DNA from: Bacteroidota bacterium
GTDB taxonomy: Bacteria > Bacteroidota > Ignavibacteria > UBA10030 > SZUA-254
Length of the DNA stretch: 7,801 bases
NCBI GenBank assembly: GCA_004322375.1
Contig: SCUC01000357.1
Span: 1 to 7,801 of the forward strand
Direction of reading: 5' to 3'
In this document: positions 1 through 5,944 of the stretch, piece after piece
How positions within the stretch are numbered: the first letter of the stretch is position 1
Layout: each line of letters begins with the position of its first letter
The notes under the pieces: model-generated
What the model was told of the DNA's origin: nothing
Seen by the model: the letters and a program-made list of their open reading frames with translations, nothing else
The model's database searches: none
Program-made: the position numbers and the translations under genes

Positions 1-467
1 GAAGAGGGGCGCCACTCATGGATGAAGAAATTCCCGAACTTGAGCGTGCTTTTCCGGCAATAGCCCATTATCTTCCGGTACGCCACCTTGAAGCGATTCA
101 AACATCAGGAATGTACGAAGGCGAACCCGGTTCATGGGCGACGACCTGTATTGATAACAAGGCTTGTGTTTTTGTCTATTATGAAGGTGATATTGCCAAA
201 TGTTCGTTGGAAAAAGGGTACTTGAATGGCGAAACAACGTGGCGAAAACCGATATCGTGCCACCTTTTTCCGATTCGGGTAACATCTCAACCCAGGACGA
301 TGTTACGATATGAAACAATAGAAGAATGCGATGCCGCTGTTGAACGCGGCGAACAAGAACACATTACTCTCCCGGATTTTCTGAAAGAACCTCTTATCAG
401 GAGGTTTGGAGAAGAGTGGTATAACGAGTTTATTGAAGTCTGTAATGAACATAAAAGAATTTCATAA
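1..467 (+). CDS. DUF3109 family Cys-rich protein, C-terminal part (5' end outside window)
   Basis: The frame is open to the left edge of the window. The first ATG (18) is probably internal, because the codons before it read R-G-A-P-L, matching the GAPL stretch that in DUF3109 proteins directly follows the N-terminal CxxxCC cluster. About 154 residues are visible. Counting from the ATG at 18, cysteines stand at 44, 50, 62 and 81. The last lies in KPISCHLFPIR, the most recognisable family motif, and C62 lies in a K-C-S-L-E-K segment typical of the family. DUF3109 resembles the YkgJ-type putative Zn/Fe-chelating Cys clusters and is common in Bacteroidota and relatives; its biochemical role is not established. 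The cluster expected near the N-terminus is cut off by the window edge. It ends with TAA, 37 bases before rpoN on the same strand and with no terminator between, so co-transcription is likely. Family assignment is from motif recognition only. Confidence 0.85.
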   Translation, partial: RGAPLMDEEIPELERAFPAIAHYLPVRHLEAIQTSGMYEGEPGSWATTCIDNKACVFVYYEGDIAKCSLEKGYLNGETTWRKPISCHLFPIRVTSQPRTMLRYETIEECDAAVERGEQEHITLPDFLKEPLIRRFGEEWYNEFIEVCNEHKRIS

Positions 468-504
468 CTGAGTTGTGGAATTCGTGTGATACGAAATTGA
501 AACT

Positions 505-1968
505 ATGCAACAATATTTATCTCAACAACAACGATTAGACCTAAAGCTAACACCGCAACAGGTATTATACCTGAAATTACTTCAGCTTCCGGTCCTCACA
601 TTAGAACAGCGCATCAAGGAAGAGCTTGAGGCGAATCCTTTGCTTGAGGAAGGGGAAGAAGTTGACACAGTATCTGAACTACCGGAAGAGCCGACGGAAC
701 CACTCACGCCAAGTGAGGAAAACATCGAACCCATTGTGCAGAAGAAGGAAGCATCGGAAGATAGCTATACATTCGATGATTTCATGAATGATGATTTGAG
801 CGGGTATAAAACTAATGTTAAGATATCGGAAGAAGATGAGGACCGTGAGGAATACCCGGTCGCAGCGGAAATACCGCTTACGGAAAAGCTCTTAGACCAG
901 TTGCAATATTTAAGTTTAACAATAGAAGAAGAGCTGCTGGGAGAAGAAATTGTAGGCAATATTGATGAAGATGGATATTTACGGAGAGACCTTCATCTCA
1001 TAGTTCAAGATTTGAATTTAGCGAGAGGAACAAATCTCTCGATACAACGCGCAGAGGAGGTTCTTTACCAAATTCAGAGACTGGAGCCGCCGGGGATTGC
1101 CGCACGGAATCTCCAGGAATGTTTACTTGCGCAACTTGAGGTAGGGGATTATCGCGAACCACATAAAAGCCTCGCGTTGAAGCTGCTTCGGGAACACTGG
1201 ACTGAATTTACCTTAAAGCATTACCAGGAGATTGCAAAATACTTAAATATTAGCATCGAAGAATTGAAAGCGGTAATCGAGCTAATCCAAAAGTTAAATC
1301 CGAAACCCGGAGAAGGCACGCTCTCACCACAACAAAATTATATCATACCGGATTTTATCGTGGAAAATGATGAAGGCGAATTTATTATCATGCTCAACGA
1401 TAGAAGCGTTCCCCCGCTTCGCCTGAACAAACGGTACAAAGAATTAATGACGCGCAAACGAAATAACGGCACGCCGAGCGATGTCAAGAATTTCATCCGC
1501 GACCAGTTTGAGCGGGCAAAATGGTTTATCAACTGTATTTACCAGCGCCGCGAAACAATGTTGAAAGTGATGCACTCCATAGTTGACCGCCAACGTGAAT
1601 TTTTTGAGTCGGGGGAGGGGCTTCGTCCGATGATTTACAAAGACGTTGCCGACGTCATCGGGATGGATATTTCTACTATTAGCCGGGTTGTGAACGGAAA
1701 ATACGTACAAACAGAGTTTGGCGTTTTTGAATTGCGATATTTTTTCAGCGATAAGCTGACCACCGTGACGGGAGAAGAGGTCTCGAATAAGGAGGTGAAG
1801 AAACATATCAAAGAAATTATTGACACAGAGAATCCTAATGATCCGTTGAGCGATGATATTATTGCGACAATGCTTAAGAAAGAAGGGATTAATATCGCGA
1901 GAAGAACGGTCGCGAAATATCGCGAGGCAATGAAAATACCTGTAGCAAGGTTACGGAGAAAAATTTAG
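505..1968 (+). CDS. rpoN: RNA polymerase sigma-54 factor
   Basis: Encodes the alternative sigma factor that directs RNA polymerase to -24/-12 promoters and needs AAA+ enhancer-binding activators to open them. The 487 residues match the usual family length. Region I, the activator-interacting Gln/Leu-rich segment, is at about 3-48 (SQQQRLDLKLTPQQ, then LKLLQLPVLTLEQRI and EELEANPLLEE). An acidic region II covers about 48-118. The core-binding domain follows at about 120-310, including the NIDEDGYL and LEPPGIAARNLQECL signatures. The DNA-binding helix-turn-helix is at about 379-397 (KDVADVIGMDISTISRVVN). The RpoN box ARRTVAKYRE is intact at 465-474. The ATG at 505 is the first start after an in-frame TGA just upstream; no Shine-Dalgarno is evident. 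No enhancer-binding protein is in the window, so its regulon cannot be inferred here. Confidence 0.98.
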   Translation: MQQYLSQQQRLDLKLTPQQVLYLKLLQLPVLTLEQRIKEELEANPLLEEGEEVDTVSELPEEPTEPLTPSEENIEPIVQKKEASEDSYTFDDFMNDDLSGYKTNVKISEEDEDREEYPVAAEIPLTEKLLDQLQYLSLTIEEELLGEEIVGNIDEDGYLRRDLHLIVQDLNLARGTNLSIQRAEEVLYQIQRLEPPGIAARNLQECLLAQLEVGDYREPHKSLALKLLREHWTEFTLKHYQEIAKYLNISIEELKAVIELIQKLNPKPGEGTLSPQQNYIIPDFIVENDEGEFIIMLNDRSVPPLRLNKRYKELMTRKRNNGTPSDVKNFIRDQFERAKWFINCIYQRRETMLKVMHSIVDRQREFFESGEGLRPMIYKDVADVIGMDISTISRVVNGKYVQTEFGVFELRYFFSDKLTTVTGEEVSNKEVKKHIKEIIDTENPNDPLSDDIIATMLKKEGINIARRTVAKYREAMKIPVARLRRKI

Positions 1969-2065
1969 GTTGATTACTGATGACATGGCTTTGAAAACAT
2001 CCCATTGTCACGTTGATTGCAGCGATGCAATTCTAAAGAAAATTTTGCGTTATCCTACTCTACGA

Positions 2066-2119
2066 GTCACTGACCCGCTTTTTCCTAAGGAATGCCCTTG
2101 GCACGCGGGAATGACAAAA
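2066..2119. repeat. Degenerate GTCATTCCCGC-type palindromic repeat between rpoN and hslV
   Basis: The arms GTCACTGACCCGC (2066-2078) and GCGGGAATGAC (2105-2115) form an imperfect inverted repeat differing by a two-base indel. The right end, 2104-2119, is the exact reverse complement of 16 bases at 4138-4153 in the element downstream of hslU. Palindromes of the form GTCATTCCCGC...GCGGGAAT are a widespread class of dispersed intergenic repeat (compare neisserial dRS3), so I read this as an old, decayed copy. It takes up much of the 195-base rpoN-hslV spacer. Whether it ends rpoN transcription or carries a promoter for hslV cannot be told; no T-run follows it. Confidence 0.6.
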
Positions 2120-2163
2120 ACACTTATGAATTTACTAACTCCAGTTGAATTGAATAATTTGAT

Positions 2164-2718
2164 ATGAATATACTCCCAATACGTTCTACAACTGTTCTTG
2201 GCTTACGGCGCAACGGTCAAGTTGTGGTCGGCAGCGACGGGCAGGTAACGGTAGGTAATGCCGTGATGAAACATCATGCGAGGAAAATACGAAGGCTCCA
2301 TAACGATACCGTACTCGCGGGTTTTGCGGGCGCTTCAGCAGATGCGTTCACATTATTCGAACGATTCGAAGACAAGCTGCAACAGTACAGGGGAAATTTA
2401 CTCCGTGCCGCGGTGGAACTTGCGAAACACTGGCGAACCGATAAGTATCTTAGAAATCTCGAAGCTTTGCTCGCTGTGCTTGACTCAGAACAGGCTCTTA
2501 TCATATCCGGAACAGGAGACGTGATTGAGCCGGATGATGGAATTGTCGCGATTGGTTCCGGCGGAAATTATGCGCTGGCAGCGGCGCGAGTGTTAATGAA
2601 GCATACGGAGCTTTCGGCGCGAGAAATAGTTCAGGAAGCATTGACCACTGCCGGGGATATTTGCATCTATACGAATTCAAACATAGTTATTGAAGAGTTA
2701 AAACCTACAAACGAATGA
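2164..2718 (+). CDS. hslV: ATP-dependent protease peptidase subunit HslV
   Basis: Encodes the N-terminal-threonine peptidase that forms the double-ring proteolytic core of the cytoplasmic HslUV (ClpYQ) protease, a bacterial relative of proteasome beta subunits. The 184 residues align with the family throughout. The nucleophile should be Thr9, in TTVLGLRRNG, exposed after removal of an eight-residue leader (MNILPIRS). In mature numbering Asp17 (D25), Lys33 (K41) and Ser124 (S132, in GSGG) are all present, as are the AGFAG, FTLFERFE, KLEALL-like and AGDICIYTN family blocks. Position 24 is Ser where most homologues have Gly before DGQ. An in-frame TAA at 2155 rules out a longer product. No Shine-Dalgarno is visible. 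The stop overlaps the hslU start (ATGA), so the two are translationally coupled. Confidence 0.97.
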   Translation: MNILPIRSTTVLGLRRNGQVVVGSDGQVTVGNAVMKHHARKIRRLHNDTVLAGFAGASADAFTLFERFEDKLQQYRGNLLRAAVELAKHWRTDKYLRNLEALLAVLDSEQALIISGTGDVIEPDDGIVAIGSGGNYALAAARVLMKHTELSAREIVQEALTTAGDICIYTNSNIVIEELKPTNE

Positions 2719-4100
2719 ATAAAAAGACGAAAAACGAAACACGCGAACTTACTCCACGTGAAGTTGTAAAAGAGCTCGACCGCTTCATCATCGGTCAACA
2801 AGCGGCAAAAAAAGCAGTTGCCATTGCCATCCGCAATCGGTGGCGGAGAATGCAAACACCGGAGCATTTGCGGGAGGAAATCATGCCCAATAACATCATC
2901 ATGATTGGTCCTACCGGGGTGGGGAAAACGGAAATCGCACGGAGATTGGCAAAGCTGGTGCAAGCGCCTTTCATCAAAGTTGAAGCTTCAAAATTTACCG
3001 AAGTGGGATATGTTGGGAGGGACGTAGAATCCATGGTGCGCGATTTAACAGAATATGCCGTCACTATGGTAAAAACCGAGAAAGCCGCGGAAGTTCAGGA
3101 TAAAGCACGCTCTGCAGCCGACGAGCGAATTTTGGATATTCTCATCGGACCGGTGAAGAAAAAATCATCCTCGGAAGGCGAGGGGGGAGAGGATACATCG
3201 GATACCGAACTGCATAACTCGACCCGCGAGAGGTTTAAGGAAAAACTGCAGGCAGGAAGCCTTGATGAACGGACGATTGAGATGGAGGTAACTTCATCAC
3301 AATTGCCTTCGATGCAAGTTTTTGGCCCGATAAATATCGAAGAGATGGGATTAAATATCCAGGAGATGTTCGGGAACATCATGCCGAAGAAACATAAGAA
3401 ACGGAGGCTCACCATCGCAGAGGCACGTACGCTGCTTTCGTTAGAAGAGGCTGATAAGCTGATTGATATGGATGCTGCAGTGAAAGAGGCGCTGAACCGC
3501 GTGCAAAATTCGGGAATTATTTTCATTGACGAGATTGATAAAATTGCACGTTCGCATGGCGAAGCAGGCGGACCCGACGTGTCGCGGGAAGGCGTTCAAC
3601 GCGATTTACTACCCATTGTCGAAGGATCGAACGTATTGACAAAATATGGAATGGTGAAGACAGACCATATTCTTTTTATCGCTTCAGGAGCATTTCATGT
3701 CTCCAAGCCATCTGACTTGATACCGGAATTGCAGGGGCGTTTTCCTATTCGCGTAGAGCTGAATAGCTTGACCGAAGAGGATTTTGTGAAGATATTAACC
3801 GTTCCTCAAAACGCTCTCATCAAGCAATACATTGCATTGCTTGAAACAGAAACACTCACTTTGGAATTCACGTCGGAGGCTATTCGCGAAGTCGCGAAAA
3901 TAGCGGCTGAAGTAAATGAGAAGGTGGAGAATATCGGGGCGCGAAGGCTTCATACTATTATGACAACCTTGCTCGAAGATTTACTGTTTGACGCGCCGGA
4001 TAAGGTTGATAATAAATCGTTTGTGATAACAGACGAAAATGTTCGAGGAAAGCTTTCTGAGATTGTTAAAGACAGGGATTTGAGCAAGTACATACTGTAG
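2715..4100 (+). CDS. hslU: ATP-dependent protease ATPase subunit HslU
   Basis: Encodes the AAA+ hexameric unfoldase that recognises, unfolds and threads substrates into HslV in the cytoplasm. Of 461 residues, the motifs in order are: LTPREVVKELDRFIIGQ at 12-28; Walker A GPTGVGKT at 65-72; pore loop GYVGRD at 98-103; the variable I domain at about 111-243, with a charged Ser/Glu/Gly-rich loop near 148-170; Walker B IIFIDEID at 268-275; sensor 1 around FIASGAF at 321-327; the arginine-finger segment GRFPIRVEL at 341-349; and sensor 2 GARRLHT at 408-414. The C-terminus, DLSKYIL, matches the conserved tail that docks into HslV and activates it. It is slightly longer than the E. coli protein (443), probably because of the I-domain loop. 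The start ATG at 2715 overlaps the hslV stop, which fixes both the start and the operon. Confidence 0.98.
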   Translation: MNKKTKNETRELTPREVVKELDRFIIGQQAAKKAVAIAIRNRWRRMQTPEHLREEIMPNNIIMIGPTGVGKTEIARRLAKLVQAPFIKVEASKFTEVGYVGRDVESMVRDLTEYAVTMVKTEKAAEVQDKARSAADERILDILIGPVKKKSSSEGEGGEDTSDTELHNSTRERFKEKLQAGSLDERTIEMEVTSSQLPSMQVFGPINIEEMGLNIQEMFGNIMPKKHKKRRLTIAEARTLLSLEEADKLIDMDAAVKEALNRVQNSGIIFIDEIDKIARSHGEAGGPDVSREGVQRDLLPIVEGSNVLTKYGMVKTDHILFIASGAFHVSKPSDLIPELQGRFPIRVELNSLTEEDFVKILTVPQNALIKQYIALLETETLTLEFTSEAIREVAKIAAEVNEKVENIGARRLHTIMTTLLEDLLFDAPDKVDNKSFVITDENVRGKLSEIVKDRDLSKYIL

Positions 4101-4116
4101 GTATTTGGAAGTAATA

Positions 4117-4245
4117 GGGGCTTTCTCAAAAGCGCGGTTTTGTCATTCCCGCGAAAGCGGGAATCCAGAAATTCCTTCAAATTTGAAGGCTGTGATTGGA
4201 TACCTGACTTCGCAGGTATGACAATACGGTTTTTGAGATAGTCCC
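4117..4245. mobile_element. MITE-like element with terminal inverted repeats and nested palindromes
   Basis: The ends GGGGCTTTCTCAAAA (4117-4131) and TTTTGAGATAGTCCC (4231-4245) are inverted repeats matching at 13 of 15 positions. The similarity continues inward, so arms of about 50 bases (4117-4168 and 4195-4245) are imperfect inverted copies. Each arm holds its own hairpin: 4145-4164 (8-bp perfect stem, GAAA loop) and 4200-4219 (7-bp perfect stem, 6-base loop). A perfect 16-bp palindrome lies at the centre, 4174-4189. The element has no coding capacity. ATA stands immediately outside each end (4114-4116, 4246-4248) and could be a 3-bp target duplication or chance. GGG(G/A)CT-N-TCTCAAAA ends recall those of some IS families, but the mobilising transposase is unknown. 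It sits between convergent genes. Confidence 0.7.
4145..4219. terminator. Possible structural (non-canonical) terminator hairpins between convergent genes
   Basis: The hairpins at 4145-4164 and 4200-4219 are the only strong stem-loops downstream of hslU and of the convergent minus-strand barrel gene. Neither is directly followed by a T-run on either strand; the nearest plus-strand run (4230-4234) starts 11 bases after the second stem. They may still slow or end transcription from both sides, or protect 3' ends, but they are not textbook Rho-independent terminators. This is inference only. Confidence 0.25.
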
Positions 4246-4361
4246 ATACAAATATTATATTGATGTCGAAACATTCAAATTGCCAATTGTGAATGGTCAG
4301 TTATCAATTGTCAACTTTTCCGACACGACATACCTTCCACCCGCTACCTACCACCTATCAC
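4246..4361. repeat. Non-coding spacer with short CAATTGT and CTACC/CCACCTA repeats
   Basis: CAATTGT occurs at 4284-4290 and again at 4305-4311, 21 bases apart, and each lies in a wider imperfect palindrome (for example ATTCAAATTG at 4273-4282 facing CAATTGTGAAT at 4284-4294). A C-rich stretch from 4332 repeats CTACC, CCACCTA and TCACCTA-like units and runs into the minus-strand stop codon at 4362-4364. I see no open reading frame, promoter or RNA gene here. Confidence 0.45.
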
Positions 4362-5930
4362 CTAAATTCTAACTATCATGCTCATGCCGAAGGAGGCTTG
4401 GTCCCAGTTATTAGGGGAGAAGAGTAATCCGAAATTTTCAGTTCCAAAGTTCCAGTTGAAACCGCCGAAATCGAGTCCAAATCCGGCTGCCCAATTGAAG
4501 CGGTCAACGCCGCCCATGGAGATGCCGGTTCGGATGGGTATCCATCGGGCGGGACGGTATTCCGTTCCAATGGCAAATCGTGCGCGGGTTGTATTCCCGG
4601 GAGAAAGGTTAAAGCCTTGATGATATTCTATGCTTACAAGAAGCTCTCCGGGAAACGAGCCAATAAATGGGAGCTGGTCAACCTGAATTGCCGCGCCAAG
4701 CCGCATCGCTGTTGGCAGTGTGGTTGAAAATTCGCCTGTCGTTGTATCTTTTCCCGTAAAAGCGTCTTTTAGACTATCGAATTGCTCTTGTTGTGTCGGA
4801 TTTGTCATCACGAACGAAGCATTGCCGATAGTTTCTTTTGTGTTTTTCGTCCATGTAATTGAGCCAATGTCAGTGATGCTGAAGCCTGCGCGAATGGCTT
4901 GATAAACATCAGCGCCGATGCCGAGATCAATACCAATGCCTGTTCCGGCGGGACTTCCAATAGGATTATACTCTTCATTGTCGTCATCCGGATTAAAAGA
5001 GGTTGAACGAAGTATCCGCGTATCAAAGTTGCCTATTAAATCCCAGCCACCGTTAGGATTGGGCTTATTTGCAAACGAAGCATTGTATTTTTCGGTTATG
5101 GCAACCTCGTAGCCATGCACAAGCTTGAGTCCAAGCCCGGCGGAGACGTTGTAAAAGTGTTTATAGTTTAACATGGGAAGCTTTCTTGCATAGCTCAATG
5201 CGTATTCGCGCAGATGCCAACCACGGATGCTTGTACCGTCAAAATCGTAGAATGAACCGAGAGAGTCCAAGCCGAAAAAGAAGAAGCGCATATAATCTTT
5301 CGGCAAGTCGAGGTTTGCAGCAACTTTTTCAGTGACGCTCATTCCGATATCGCCGATAAAATCGTTGTGTACAGTAAATCCGAACGCTCTCAACTCAAAA
5401 TCGAAGTGAGTTTCTGAAAGTCCTGAGGGGAAGAGTTCTAGGATTTTATTTTTATCATCGTCGTTAAGGTACCTCGGATCACGCTCGCCGTCTCCGTCAA
5501 TATCAGGCACACCGGTAAAATATTCTTTATAGATGTCATAGTTGATAAAATCAGAGCCAAAGTTCGTTCCCCAGGAGAACGCGGGGATGGAAAAGGAGAC
5601 AGCAGGTGGAAAATATTCAACAAGCCAGGTCGTGTCACGAGTTAGTTCTATAACATAGGTTGAATCGTTTCCGAGGCTGTCTTTCACCGTAACGGTAGAA
5701 TCATACGGAATTGTTTCTGTAATCCATCCACGGGGCGGTTCCCGGTGAGGCAGGGTCAGGTTTGCAGGATTTGTACCGATGGCTTCGAGACCTCGTGCAT
5801 AACCGACAAATGCTCTTGCGAGGCTTACGCCGCCAATATGAGTTCGTTCACCTGCCGGAAGCGCAATAACCGCCAGCAGAAGCATGGAGATAAGAAGGAA
5901 GAAATATTGTTTGGTTCGATTGGTAGTCAT
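4362..5930 (-). CDS. Outer-membrane beta-barrel protein, DUF5723/PorV-like
   Basis: A predicted outer-membrane protein of 522 residues. It has a Sec signal peptide: basic TNRTK, a hydrophobic core at about 9-24, and likely cleavage after ALPA (residue 26). The segment just after, LARAFVGYARGLEAIGTNPANL (37-58, broken here only for description), resembles the G-x-x-A-x-x-x-NPA(G/N)L signature at the mature N-terminus of PorV/FadL-like barrels and of DUF5723 proteins. The rest alternates polar and aromatic/glycine residues as in beta-strands, and ends in the strand-like MSMIVRI. A DxDGDGxRD calcium-loop-like motif is at 143-151. The ATG at 5930 is chosen over the TTG at 5936 because GGAG lies 8 bases before the ATG but only 2 before the TTG. 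It starts 12 bases after the upstream gene's stop, so the two form an operon. Substrate or partner is unknown; the family name is from recognition without a search. Confidence 0.75.
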   Translation of the reverse strand: MTTNRTKQYFFLLISMLLLAVIALPAGERTHIGGVSLARAFVGYARGLEAIGTNPANLTLPHREPPRGWITETIPYDSTVTVKDSLGNDSTYVIELTRDTTWLVEYFPPAVSFSIPAFSWGTNFGSDFINYDIYKEYFTGVPDIDGDGERDPRYLNDDDKNKILELFPSGLSETHFDFELRAFGFTVHNDFIGDIGMSVTEKVAANLDLPKDYMRFFFFGLDSLGSFYDFDGTSIRGWHLREYALSYARKLPMLNYKHFYNVSAGLGLKLVHGYEVAITEKYNASFANKPNPNGGWDLIGNFDTRILRSTSFNPDDDNEEYNPIGSPAGTGIGIDLGIGADVYQAIRAGFSITDIGSITWTKNTKETIGNASFVMTNPTQQEQFDSLKDAFTGKDTTTGEFSTTLPTAMRLGAAIQVDQLPFIGSFPGELLVSIEYHQGFNLSPGNTTRARFAIGTEYRPARWIPIRTGISMGGVDRFNWAAGFGLDFGGFNWNFGTENFGLLFSPNNWDQASFGMSMIVRI

Positions 5931-5938
5931 GTTCAATG

Positions 5939-5944
5939 CTCCTT
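5939..5944 (-). promoter_or_regulatory. Shine-Dalgarno site of the barrel gene
   Basis: On the minus strand AAGGAG overlaps the TAA stop of the upstream gene; its GGAG is followed by 8 bases and then the ATG at 5930. It is the clearest ribosome binding site in the window, decides the start codon, and implies re-initiation or coupling with the upstream gene. The plus-strand genes lack a comparable site. Confidence 0.75.

Noticed and set aside
468..504. Possible -24/-12 sigma-54 promoter before rpoN (autoregulation), looking at the GG at 477-478.
   Set aside because: No GC follows at the required ten-base spacing, so the element is absent.
1970..2167. 65-codon open frame (TTG start) between rpoN and hslV, with its TGA overlapping the hslV ATG.
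   Set aside because: Roughly a quarter of it is the palindromic repeat at 2066-2119, it has no Shine-Dalgarno and an unusual Cys/His/Pro mix, and I recognise no family. The ATGA overlap alone is weak support.
4200..4234. Rho-independent terminator made of the second hairpin and the TTTTT at 4230-4234.
   Set aside because: The T-run starts 11 bases after the stem, too far for a canonical intrinsic terminator; kept only as a low-confidence structural possibility.
5934..5936. TTG at 5936 as start of the barrel protein.
   Set aside because: It lies only 2 bases from the GGAG, whereas the ATG at 5930 has a normal 8-base spacing and begins a normal signal peptide.
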